From CAZFPA01 sp964520975 (GTDB lineage: Bacteria > Bacillota > Negativicutes > Selenomonadales > Selenomonadaceae), in assembly GCA_964520975.1 (NCBI GenBank), contig CAZFPA010000112.1:1-5582 (forward strand): a stretch of 5,582 nt of DNA, read 5' to 3'. The translations under genes and the position numbers were made by a program. Within the stretch, counting starts at the first letter, position 1. The number at the start of each line of letters is the position of its first letter. The notes beneath the pieces were generated by a model. The model was not told the DNA's origin, did not search any database, and worked only from the letters and a program-made list of their open reading frames with translations. This document shows, in pieces, positions 1-5,582 of the stretch.

Positions 1-22
1 CAGGCCTCATACGAGGCCCGAC
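1..22 (-). repeat. Second CRISPR repeat, truncated by window edge
   Basis: These 22 bases are identical to the hairpin-bearing part of the complete repeat (67-88). The missing 11 bases correspond to the crRNA handle and should lie just left of the window. No substitution is seen, so the repeat is not degenerate here, as expected near the leader end of an active array. Confidence 0.93.
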
Positions 23-55
23 TTATTACTATAAGAGTAATATAATATAGCCATA
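23..55 (-). other. CRISPR spacer 1 (most recently acquired)
   Basis: This 33-bp spacer sits between the two repeats, within the usual I-C spacer length range. Only 6 of 33 bases are G or C, far lower than the surrounding genes, so its source was probably an AT-rich phage or plasmid. It contains a perfect 7-bp inverted repeat (TATTACT at 24-30 and AGTAATA at 36-42, with a 5-nt loop at 31-35). I saw no matching protospacer elsewhere in the window, and the target is unknown. Confidence 0.92.
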
Positions 56-88
56 GTTTCAATTCACAGGCCTCATACGAGGCCCGAC
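56..88 (-). repeat. First (leader-adjacent) CRISPR repeat with hairpin
   Basis: The 33-bp repeat folds, in the minus-strand RNA, into an 8-bp stem (arms at 79-86 and 67-74, one G-U pair) closed by a 4-nt loop at 75-78. The 11 bases 3' of the stem (56-66, TGAATTGAAAC on the minus strand) match the 11-nt 5' handle known for type I-C crRNAs, so Cas5c is expected to cut at the 66/67 boundary. As the repeat next to the leader, it should be the copy duplicated when a new spacer is acquired. Confidence 0.95.
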
Positions 89-275
89 AGTATGCACAAA
101 TAGTCCCAAAAACATGCTCTTTCCAATGGCATATTTCGCGAACCTCTATCGTATAAGCAAGATACACATAAAGCACATTCATATGTTAGTTCGCATATCC
201 CCACCCTTTATAGTATCTTGAAGTAAAAGCTAGCATACGCCTCCCTTCATCCTTAATGTATGATACCACTTCGCA
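89..275 (-). promoter_or_regulatory. CRISPR leader region
   Basis: This 187-bp AT-rich non-coding stretch lies between the cas2 stop and the first repeat, on the side of the array where the leader must be, given the repeat orientation. It is expected to carry the promoter for pre-crRNA and the sequences that direct Cas1-Cas2 to the 88/89 junction. Candidate elements are AT-rich boxes such as TATAAA (minus strand, about 206-211) and TTATAC (about 151-156), but neither has a convincing -35 partner, so no promoter is assigned. There is also a short inverted pair GCGAAC/GTTCGC (138-143 and 189-194) and a palindrome TTCGCGAA (135-142). No GC-rich hairpin followed by a T-run is visible after cas2, so read-through from the cas operon into the array is possible. 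Confidence 0.8.
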
Positions 276-566
276 CTAAAGAAACAATGTCCCTTCTGCC
301 TTATAGGTTTCTTTAGCGCCGAAATGTTCTGTTTTATTATCATATTTATTTCCTAAATTGTAGAAACGCAAACTATCCTTTTCTGCATCTATCAAATTCT
401 CCAATGTATGCTGGACCATACGATACTGTGCTTCATCTAATATACATTCAAAAACTGAATTTTGAACACGCTGTCCATGTTTAACACAACATTTAGCCAC
501 CTGTCGCAAACGTTTTTTCCCTGCTGCTGTTTCGGTATTGACATCATAGGTAATTAAAATCAACAT
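276..566 (-). CDS. cas2: CRISPR-associated endoribonuclease Cas2 (type I-C)
   Basis: A 96-residue protein, normal length for Cas2. It opens with the hydrophobic first strand and metal-binding aspartate of the family (LITYDVN, D8), followed by the G-QRVQNSVFEC segment (about residues 31-41) typical of Cas2 from I-C loci. The protein has a ferredoxin-like fold and acts as the dimeric bridge between two Cas1 dimers in the spacer integration complex. Nuclease activity is reported for some homologues but is not needed for integration in the best-studied system. The start at 564-566 has a GAGGG ribosome binding site 6 nt upstream that overlaps the cas1 stop codon, with only 9 nt between the genes, so translation is probably coupled to cas1. 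It is the last gene before the leader. Confidence 0.97.
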   Translation of the reverse strand: MLILITYDVNTETAAGKKRLRQVAKCCVKHGQRVQNSVFECILDEAQYRMVQHTLENLIDAEKDSLRFYNLGNKYDNKTEHFGAKETYKAEGTLFL

Positions 567-575
567 ACCTATCCC

Positions 576-1607
576 TCATTTCCATAAAAATACAGGATAT
601 TCATCTAAATCACCACGCAAAGAACGTGCCAGCAACAGTGCTTGCACAAAAGGAACCAATCCCCAATATATTTTTTCCTGCAAAAAAGGATGGCAAATGA
701 CCTCTCTTTTCTTTTCCTGCCATGCCTGTAAAACCACCTTACGTCCTGTTTCATTGAGCCATATCACGCCATTCTCTTTTTCCAAAAAATGATTTGGCCT
801 AATCATTCTATTGTTAATCAATGTCAAAACAAAACGATCTGCATAAACGCTGCGTAGTTCTTCCATAATATCCATCGCCAAGGATTCTCGCCCCGGACGA
901 TCCCGGTGCAAAAAACCAACATATGAATCCAGCCCGACACTTTCTAAAGCCGATGCACAATCATGCGCTAAAAGAGTATAAACAAAAGACAACAATGCAT
1001 TAACCCGGCCAATCGGCGGTCGTTTGCACCGCCCGGTGAAGGGAAACTCTTTTTTATTCTGCAAAATCAATTCCTGAAACACAGAAAAATATAGTTTGGC
1101 TGCATTCCCTTCTATTCCCAACAAGCTTTCCACATCCAATACCTTGCGGGCTTCTTTCATTGAAAGCCACAGCTCATGGCTCACTTGTTCCAATGCTGCA
1201 ACATCTACATTTAATGGGTGATCGCGTCTGGCACGCTCCAAAACCGTACGGCTATTATACAGCTTTCCAACGATAAAATTCCGCGCCCAAATACAACAGC
1301 TGGATAAATCATCAGAAATACGATATTGCTTTTTTCGCAAAAGCACATTTCCCTGACTTGCACCACAAACCCTGGCCAGGAAACGCCCGTTCGGTTTGAG
1401 AAAACACAGGCCTATCTTATTACTTGCGCATGCTCCCATTAATGCCGGACTTGCTCCTTTATAACCAAAATATAAAATATTTTCTAAGGTCAATAAAGGT
1501 ATTCGCCCTAAAACCTCCTCCTCCTGTTTGACTACAACATTCTCATTTTCCAAAGCTAAATAGGAATTTTCCGTCATCACAAACAGCGTATTCAATAGAT
1601 GGCGCAT
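576..1607 (-). CDS. cas1: CRISPR-associated integrase/endonuclease Cas1 (type I-C)
   Basis: A 343-residue full-length Cas1, the integrase that joins new spacers to the leader-end repeat. It has an N-terminal beta domain (about residues 1-90) and an alpha-helical catalytic domain. The metal ligands are recognisable: E166 in LLGIEGNAA, H234 in VGFLHRDRPGR, and the acidic cluster D246/E249/E250 in LAMDIMEELR, where E249 is the likely third ligand. The helical stretch NALLSFVYTLLAHD (about 203-216) and the GLDSYVGFLH segment are classic Cas1 signatures. The ATG follows the cas4 TAA with no gap (TAAATG), and an AGGGG ribosome binding site lies inside the 3' end of cas4, so expression should be coupled to cas4. 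The two products cooperate in spacer selection in I-C systems. No missing residue or frameshift is seen. Confidence 0.98.
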   Translation of the reverse strand: MRHLLNTLFVMTENSYLALENENVVVKQEEEVLGRIPLLTLENILYFGYKGASPALMGACASNKIGLCFLKPNGRFLARVCGASQGNVLLRKKQYRISDDLSSCCIWARNFIVGKLYNSRTVLERARRDHPLNVDVAALEQVSHELWLSMKEARKVLDVESLLGIEGNAAKLYFSVFQELILQNKKEFPFTGRCKRPPIGRVNALLSFVYTLLAHDCASALESVGLDSYVGFLHRDRPGRESLAMDIMEELRSVYADRFVLTLINNRMIRPNHFLEKENGVIWLNETGRKVVLQAWQEKKREVICHPFLQEKIYWGLVPFVQALLLARSLRGDLDEYPVFLWK

Positions 1608-2264
1608 TTATTCATCCCCTATGGATTGTTCATAATAATCTGCTACCGAAAGGTTCCGGCAAAGTCTTGGCAGACAAAGCTCCTTCAGGGAACAAGCCTG
1701 ACAATGCTTAGCTGGCTTGACTTTAGGAGTTGTGCCGCGGCCATATGCTTCATGCATTTCTCTGAACATGGCAGTTACACGTGCCCGCAATTCCGCACTG
1801 AAAAGCACTTCATCCCGCCGATGGATCTCATCATAAAAAAGATAGCCTTTGGCAATTTCGCAGCAAAGCATCTCCTCCAGGCAAAGTGCCTGCGCACAAA
1901 GCTGCAAAATATCTACATCATCGGTTTTTGGTTGACCTCGTTTATATTCGATAGGCGTAACATTCCAAAGCCCTTCCCGACCATGAAGATGCGTACCATG
2001 CTCACCCTGTCTGAATTCAACCACATCACACTGGCCAGCTGCACCCAATTGTGCAGAAAAAACCCGCATGCCACGGCTGATAAGCAAATCCTGCCGTTTC
2101 TCTGTAAACGCCTCATCATGACAACGTTCATGAACGATATTGCCCTCTACCGTGCGCAGATTTTCCTGCCATTGACATTCCAAATGAATTAAGGCCCATT
2201 GTCTCCGGCAAAAAGCAAAATGCTGAATGCCGGAGATCATGAGAAAGTCTTCTTCCTTATACAT
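1608..2264 (-). CDS. cas4: CRISPR-associated exonuclease Cas4 (RecB-like, Fe-S)
   Basis: A 218-residue Cas4 of the Dna2/RecB nuclease family. Fe-S cluster cysteines are C19 (HFAFCRRQW) and C188, C191 and C197 (CQACSLKELC). The nuclease residues are also present: H45 (GNIVHERCH), D80 (GQCDVVEF), E106 and K108 (PIEYKRG) and a following Q121 region. In I-C systems Cas4 associates with Cas1 and trims prespacers so that those with a PAM are inserted in the correct orientation. The start at 2262-2264 is 1 nt after the cas7c stop. Only a weak GCGGA-like site precedes it, suggesting reinitiation by ribosomes finishing cas7c. A second in-frame ATG at codon 9 is possible, but the residues before it (MYKEEDF) match the usual I-C Cas4 N-terminus, so the longer form is preferred. 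Confidence 0.97.
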   Translation of the reverse strand: MYKEEDFLMISGIQHFAFCRRQWALIHLECQWQENLRTVEGNIVHERCHDEAFTEKRQDLLISRGMRVFSAQLGAAGQCDVVEFRQGEHGTHLHGREGLWNVTPIEYKRGQPKTDDVDILQLCAQALCLEEMLCCEIAKGYLFYDEIHRRDEVLFSAELRARVTAMFREMHEAYGRGTTPKVKPAKHCQACSLKELCLPRLCRNLSVADYYEQSIGDE

Positions 2265-2265
2265 T

Positions 2266-3156
2266 TTAAATCATCCGCTTACAAGTCACACCAGCCGGAA
2301 GATTCCCGTCATCTACCATCACTTCATAATCTGCATAGCTACGGGCTGGGATGTCCTTGTTTTTCCGAGTTACAGCTACCCGATCAAAAAGCTTATAGGC
2401 CGGCGCATTGCCAAGCTCGCTGTCATGACGGAATACAACGAGCTCCCGAACCGACATATTGCCCCTTGCTGCCGAATGATCCACTTCAAACATATTGATG
2501 ATACTCGTCCACAAAAGGTCCAAATCTTTTTCGCTGAACCCTGTCAATTTACGAGCTAAATTAGCTGATACATAGCCTTCTACTTTATAAAGTGCATACG
2601 GAACAATATATTTGCGGCCCATTTCCGTCTTTTTATTCTGCGCATCCTTTTCTGTTGTAATCGCAACACGGGTAATGCCAATCTCCTGCGGCAGGATTGG
2701 ATCAATGCTGCGTGCAAATCCCAACTGTACCGGCCCGCGCACCTGCCCGCAATTGAGTGCCTCTTTAACAAAGGTTGTCATGACTGCGCCAAAGGTACGG
2801 ATATCATAAAAGTTCTCGCACATGAACTGCGCAATTTTTTTATCAATGTCCGGATCGTTTTTCTTCGCATCTTTGATACTCTTTTCATCAATCCCAAGAT
2901 AAGAATATGCTTCCCGATCGCTGCGCTCTAAAGGCACCCGCTCTTTGACATAAATACGGTATCCCTTTTCCCCTTCACAGACCGCCTCCACATAGTTGCG
3001 AATCTTGCGTTTGATGCAGACATCCGTGATAATACCATGCCCTGTTTCCTGATCCATGCGGGGCATATTCCCTGCATCCGGATCTCCATTGGGATTGCCA
3101 TTTTCCACATCAAATAATACAACAAATTCATACCGGTTCTTAATTGCGTCCATCAT
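2266..3156 (-). CDS. cas7: Cascade backbone subunit Cas7c (Csd2), type I-C
   Basis: A 296-residue Cas7 of the Csd2/Csh2 family, which polymerises along the crRNA to form the Cascade backbone. Family signatures in order: VENGNPNGDPDAGNMPR (about 17-33), FYDIRTFGAVM (116-126), GQVRGPVQ (137-144, likely at the RNA-binding surface), IVPYALYKVEGYVS (184-197) and DHSAARGNM (226-234). The frame is open back to an ATG at 3216, but that start would add 20 unrelated basic and hydrophobic residues. The ATG at 3154-3156 sits 9 nt after a perfect GGAGG and gives the expected N-terminus before RYEFVVLFD, so it is chosen; the next codon (3151-3153) is also ATG. The gene overlaps the end of cas8c by 17 nt. 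Its ribosome binding site is the strongest in the operon, consistent with Cas7 being needed in several copies per complex. Confidence 0.96.
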   Translation of the reverse strand: MMDAIKNRYEFVVLFDVENGNPNGDPDAGNMPRMDQETGHGIITDVCIKRKIRNYVEAVCEGEKGYRIYVKERVPLERSDREAYSYLGIDEKSIKDAKKNDPDIDKKIAQFMCENFYDIRTFGAVMTTFVKEALNCGQVRGPVQLGFARSIDPILPQEIGITRVAITTEKDAQNKKTEMGRKYIVPYALYKVEGYVSANLARKLTGFSEKDLDLLWTSIINMFEVDHSAARGNMSVRELVVFRHDSELGNAPAYKLFDRVAVTRKNKDIPARSYADYEVMVDDGNLPAGVTCKRMI

Positions 3157-3538
3157 CTTTTTTATCCTCCTTTTTTTCATAACGCTTTTGTGTCTGATGA
3201 TAATAGCCCAAAACAAATACGCTCTGTTTTTCGAGACTCAAATAGGTTGGCAGCGGCTGTGCCCCCGCCTCAATTTTTCCCATAATATCCGTCAGCTGCT
3301 TTTCAAAAAACACTCTCATCGCAATATTTTGCTTGGTATTCAATTTGCGCAAGTGATGGTGTGACAGCTTTTGCAGAATAGGAAATACCTTGGCTGGTGT
3401 TGTACAGGCCGCATCAAAATAGCGATCCTTGATGGTAGCATTCAATTCCGGATTTGCCGTCTGCTGGATATGTTCCAGCACCGCAAAAAGACGGCCCAAT
3501 ACATACGCCACATCGGTCACATTTTCATTCAAGCTCAC
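3140..3538 (-). CDS. cas11c: Probable Cas11c small subunit from an internal cas8c start
   Basis: In studied type I-C systems the small Cascade subunit is translated from an internal start within the 3' part of cas8c, sharing its frame and stop. Here codon 460 of cas8c is GTG (3536-3538), preceded 9 nt upstream by AAAGGA (3548-3553), a good ribosome binding site inside a gene. It lies just before the SLNENVTDVAYVLGRLFAVLE segment, where the Cas11-like helical domain begins. The product would be 132 residues, largely helical and basic near its end, the size expected for Cas11c. It would begin with Met. A TTG two codons later (3530-3532) is less well spaced, and the ATG at codon 426 lacks a clear site. 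What is seen is the in-frame GTG and the purine-rich site; that it is used is inferred from the family. Confidence 0.68.
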   Translation of the reverse strand: MSLNENVTDVAYVLGRLFAVLEHIQQTANPELNATIKDRYFDAACTTPAKVFPILQKLSHHHLRKLNTKQNIAMRVFFEKQLTDIMGKIEAGAQPLPTYLSLEKQSVFVLGYYHQTQKRYEKKEDKKDDGRN

Positions 3539-4915
3539 TAGATCCCATCCTTTCTCATTTCCATATTTATAATTTTGTATGAGGCAAGCCTTAAGGATTG
3601 CCGCCCGCCGATAATTGATTTTCCGCGCTCCCTGTTCCATTCTTATACGAAGCATAATATTTTGGAACAACGATATCGGGTATGGTGTATTTTGCAGGAT
3701 TGCCTTCATTGCCATTCCCGCCATCAAAGGAGATGCAGCCTTATCTTTCGAATGAGGATTCACCGTTTCATTTAACAACATCCACAAAGGAATATGCGCG
3801 AACTTTTCAAAGGCTGGTTTTACAATCTTCATACGCATTTCGTGCTGCTCTAAATTTTCTAAGATTTTTCCAAAGGTACTTTGGAGGAAAAACCGCACCG
3901 AAATCCGGGCTGCATTGGGAGCCAATCCCAAAATATAAAAGGGGTTCGAATAGGAAAGTTTGATACCTTGCCAATAGATTTCCTCCTGATGGACAATTTT
4001 AGAAAAAATCCCATCCAGATCTTCATCGCAAATATTTTCATCATCGCCAGAAATCATTGCCGTAAAAAAATCCGCGTGTGCATTGCTATCCTGCTCCGCC
4101 CAGTAAACGACCGTTGTATTCCCCAACGTCTTCACATGCTTCTTATCGGCCAAAAGCTGATTCAGCATCGTCCCGTAGGCAAAAGCCGCATACTCAGAGA
4201 TAGGCGCATTTAGGCCCTGTTCCCGCCCATACGACTCATACGAAGGCGCATTGAAGGAAACTAAAGATGCGCCCGAGCTCTGCGCTCCCTGCACCCCCTT
4301 GATTGAAGGATGCACTCTGGCAATCGGCGCCAGCTTGCCTGTTACCAGACACTGCATCCGCACAGCATCACTGGCGGCAGCAGCCTCCCAGCATGCGCGG
4401 ATTTCTGGGTCTTCCTGTACCGGCTTGCCATCCACGAAAAAGACAAGATTAGCCCCTTTTTCAATATCTTCAAGATATGGTGTCAAACAGGAATACTTCT
4501 CGATCTCCTCCGGCTGCCAACAATCAAAGAAAGCGCATACGGCCTTAGCGGCTACCGAAGATGCTCCTCTTAAAATTTGCTGATGGAGTTTAGCGGATGC
4601 AGCAAAGCATTTACGACTGCGTTCAGGCTTTCCTTTTTGATCCACACCTAAAAAGTAGCTCGAGTTTTCGCAGAGAAATTGTGAGGCTATGCCAGAGGTC
4701 TTATGTATCTGCTCTGGAACCAGCATATCCTGTGGTACGTCAACGATTTTTTTACCACGCTTTTCCTGCATTTTCAGGGTCAATACATTTGTAAGCTCAC
4801 CAGCCGGATTCAAACACAGCGCATAGGATACACGCGCTGTGCTCCAATTTTTTTCTGGCACCTTTCCTTCTTTTCGAAGGGATTCATAGTGTCGCACCAA
4901 TGCTTCCAATATCAT
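3140..4915 (-). CDS. cas8c: Cascade large subunit Cas8c (Csd1), type I-C
   Basis: A 591-residue Csd1-family protein, normal length for I-C Cas8. It begins with MILEALVRHYESL, the usual Csd1 N-terminus, and carries recognisable family segments: GKLAPIARVHPSIKGVQGAQ (193-212), LVSFNAPSYESYG (218-230), SEYAAFAYGTMLNQLL (240-255), VVYWAEQD (269-276), YILGLAPNAARISVRFF (327-343) and LGRLFAVLEHIQ (473-484). In Cascade it recognises the PAM and helps R-loop formation, and its C-terminal helical region corresponds to the small subunit Cas11c. The ATG overlaps the cas5c stop in ATGA, with a GAGGTG site 5 nt upstream inside cas5c. The C-terminus is strongly charged (KKEDKKDDGRN) and its coding sequence contains the cas7c ribosome binding site. 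The gene is intact. Confidence 0.97.
   Translation of the reverse strand: MILEALVRHYESLRKEGKVPEKNWSTARVSYALCLNPAGELTNVLTLKMQEKRGKKIVDVPQDMLVPEQIHKTSGIASQFLCENSSYFLGVDQKGKPERSRKCFAASAKLHQQILRGASSVAAKAVCAFFDCWQPEEIEKYSCLTPYLEDIEKGANLVFFVDGKPVQEDPEIRACWEAAAASDAVRMQCLVTGKLAPIARVHPSIKGVQGAQSSGASLVSFNAPSYESYGREQGLNAPISEYAAFAYGTMLNQLLADKKHVKTLGNTTVVYWAEQDSNAHADFFTAMISGDDENICDEDLDGIFSKIVHQEEIYWQGIKLSYSNPFYILGLAPNAARISVRFFLQSTFGKILENLEQHEMRMKIVKPAFEKFAHIPLWMLLNETVNPHSKDKAASPLMAGMAMKAILQNTPYPISLFQNIMLRIRMEQGARKINYRRAAILKACLIQNYKYGNEKGWDLVSLNENVTDVAYVLGRLFAVLEHIQQTANPELNATIKDRYFDAACTTPAKVFPILQKLSHHHLRKLNTKQNIAMRVFFEKQLTDIMGKIEAGAQPLPTYLSLEKQSVFVLGYYHQTQKRYEKKEDKKDDGRN
3166..3170 (-). promoter_or_regulatory. 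Ribosome binding site of cas7c (decides the start)
   Basis: GGAGG on the minus strand lies inside the 3' end of cas8c, 9 nt before the ATG at 3154-3156. It selects this start over the in-frame ATGs at 3216 and 3180, which lie upstream of it and lack a comparable site. Confidence 0.85.
3548..3553 (-). promoter_or_regulatory. Candidate internal ribosome binding site for Cas11c
   Basis: AAAGGA on the minus strand within cas8c, codons about 455-457, 9 nt upstream of the in-frame GTG at 3536-3538. The spacing is the same as that between GGAGG and the cas7c start. It could also be a chance result of the Glu-Lys-Gly codons, so expression data are needed to confirm it. Confidence 0.6.
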
Positions 4916-5571
4916 TTGTGCACCTCACAGTTCCGCAAATCCAAAATACCATTTTGCAATACTGCCCGGAAAAAGAGTGGTGTGACATTTTTCATATCAC
5001 TGTAATCCATACCATACAGCATATATCCCAAATCTTTCTCTTCGTTCGGATAAGCGGTTTCAACAGTTTCTCCTTCAAACGGCTTGAAATTTGCTGGAAA
5101 TTCCCGGCAGCCAAATACAGGCTGATGATAAAACTGCCCCTTTTCCACTCGCCGCCGGAAAATATCACAGAATTTCCCCTCATTATCACTGGAATTTGCC
5201 TGCGGTGTCATGACAAAGTGTGCCTCAATCACATAGTGTACATCTTTTAACACCATGGAGGCCCGCTGCTGGATGTCGTCAGTCGTTACCAAACACAGTT
5301 CGTCAGTTGCACCGTGCATTGCAGAATACGCCTTCGAGCCCAAAAGTTTGGATTTTACCTCATTGCGCCGGATATTGGCAAATTTGATTTTGTTGCAGAC
5401 ATAGATTTTATCCACCATCCAGTCCAAACCAGGATGCCAATAAATTGCTGATAACAACCCCCTCGCTGCCGATGGTGTCATAACATCATAACTGACCCGC
5501 TCGGTTTTCATTTCCGGTCGAGAAAATAAAGCATAATCGCCCCAAACCTCAACCTTAACGCCAAAGCTCAT
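4912..5571 (-). CDS. cas5c: CRISPR pre-crRNA endoribonuclease Cas5c (Cas5d)
   Basis: A 219-residue Cas5 of the Dvulg/I-C subfamily. It has the N-terminal ferredoxin-like strand (GVKVEVWGDYALFSRPE), the TPSAARGLLSAIYWHP segment (32-47) and the family-typical IFRRRVEKGQFYHQPVFGCREF (137-158). In I-C, which lacks Cas6, Cas5c itself cuts the repeat hairpin and stays bound to the 5' handle of the crRNA, next to Cas8c. Y44 in IYWHP probably corresponds to the catalytic tyrosine of characterised Cas5d enzymes. The lysine and histidine partners cannot be fixed by eye (candidates K109, H112, H118, K133). The start at 5569-5571 is preceded by GAGGTG at 5 nt. A TAA overlaps the start as TAATG, and a TGA lies at 5576-5578. 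Either could end an upstream gene, expected to be cas3, whose coding region is otherwise outside the window. Confidence 0.96.
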   Translation of the reverse strand: MSFGVKVEVWGDYALFSRPEMKTERVSYDVMTPSAARGLLSAIYWHPGLDWMVDKIYVCNKIKFANIRRNEVKSKLLGSKAYSAMHGATDELCLVTTDDIQQRASMVLKDVHYVIEAHFVMTPQANSSDNEGKFCDIFRRRVEKGQFYHQPVFGCREFPANFKPFEGETVETAYPNEEKDLGYMLYGMDYSDMKNVTPLFFRAVLQNGILDLRNCEVHK

Positions 5572-5582
5572 TACATCACCTC

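Larger units (their letters stand above)
1..88 (-). CRISPR. Type I-C CRISPR array, leader-proximal end (continues beyond left edge)
   Basis: A complete 33-bp repeat lies at 56-88. A second copy is cut by the left edge: its remaining 22 bases at 1-22 are identical to 67-88. They flank one 33-bp spacer at 23-55. Read on the minus strand the repeat starts GTCGGGCC and ends ATTGAAAC, the 3' end typical of type I-C repeats, so the array is transcribed leftwards, in the same direction as the cas genes. The leader lies to the right (89-275), which makes 56-88 the first repeat and 23-55 the newest spacer. Two repeat copies alone would be weak evidence, but identical sequence, fitting spacer length and the adjacent cas2 make the call secure. 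The total number of spacers cannot be known from this window. Confidence 0.96.

Noticed and set aside
106..129. T-run in the leader (minus strand about 110-114) preceded by CCATTGG as a possible terminator
   Set aside because: The preceding inverted repeat is only 3 bp per arm. A terminator here would also block array transcription from the leader.
186..236. A 16-codon minus-strand open frame in the leader (ATG at 234-236) preceded by AAGGGAGG
   Set aside because: The spacing from the purine run to the ATG is only about 3 nt, the frame is tiny and resembles no known peptide. Chance is the simpler explanation, although conservation in related leaders would reopen it.
258..266. Small palindrome GTATGATAC just downstream of cas2
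   Set aside because: It has a 1-nt centre, is AT-rich and has no following T-run, so it cannot act as an intrinsic terminator.
1599..2192. A 197-codon plus-strand open frame opposite cas4
   Set aside because: It lies antisense to a clearly conserved Cas4 with all Fe-S and nuclease residues. Its product resembles no family I know, and it has no convincing ribosome binding site.
3157..3216. Longer cas7c start at 3216 adding 20 residues
   Set aside because: The added residues are unlike Csd2 N-termini and are explained by overlap with the cas8c C-terminal coding region. The GGAGG at 3166-3170 points to the start at 3156.
1..5582. Possibility of a new defence system or a broken cas gene
   Set aside because: All six genes match type I-C families at full length, with key residues and tight normal junctions. 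I see no insertion sequence, frameshift or foreign gene in the window.

Overview
The window holds most of a type I-C (Dvulg) CRISPR-Cas locus, with every gene on the minus strand. Read right to left, in transcription order, the genes are cas5c, cas8c (csd1), cas7c (csd2), cas4, cas1 and cas2. They are followed by an AT-rich leader of about 187 bp and the leader-proximal end of a CRISPR array that runs off the left edge. I-C loci normally have cas3 upstream of cas5. It is not in this window, but only 11 bases lie upstream of the cas5c start, so cas3 may sit just past the right edge.

Organism: no taxonomic marker is present. Moderate base composition, strong GGAGG/GAGGTG-type ribosome binding sites and the general look of the Cas proteins suggest a member of the Bacillota (Clostridia or Negativicutes). 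This is inference only.

Layout. 1-88: partial repeat, one 33-bp spacer, one complete 33-bp repeat. 89-275: leader, with no credible gene. 276-566: cas2. 576-1607: cas1. 1608-2264: cas4. 2266-3156: cas7c. 3140-4915: cas8c, with a probable internal in-frame start for the small subunit Cas11c at 3538. 4912-5571: cas5c. Gene junctions are extremely tight: a 4-nt overlap cas5c/cas8c, a 17-nt overlap cas8c/cas7c, 1 nt between cas7c and cas4, 0 nt between cas4 and cas1, and 9 nt between cas1 and cas2. This indicates one translationally coupled operon. No transcription terminator is evident between cas2 and the array.

How it works. Cas1-Cas2, helped by the PAM-processing nuclease Cas4, insert new spacers at the leader-repeat junction (position 88/89). 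The spacer at 23-55 is therefore the most recent one. Cas5c, which replaces Cas6 in I-C, should cut the repeat hairpin of the pre-crRNA to leave an 11-nt handle. Cas5c, Cas7c, Cas8c and Cas11c form Cascade on the crRNA, and Cas3 (outside the window) would degrade the target. All six proteins look full-length and intact. This is an established system rather than a new one. The points worth a second look are the internal Cas11c start, the extremely AT-rich self-complementary newest spacer, the unassigned Cas5c catalytic residues and the leader structure.
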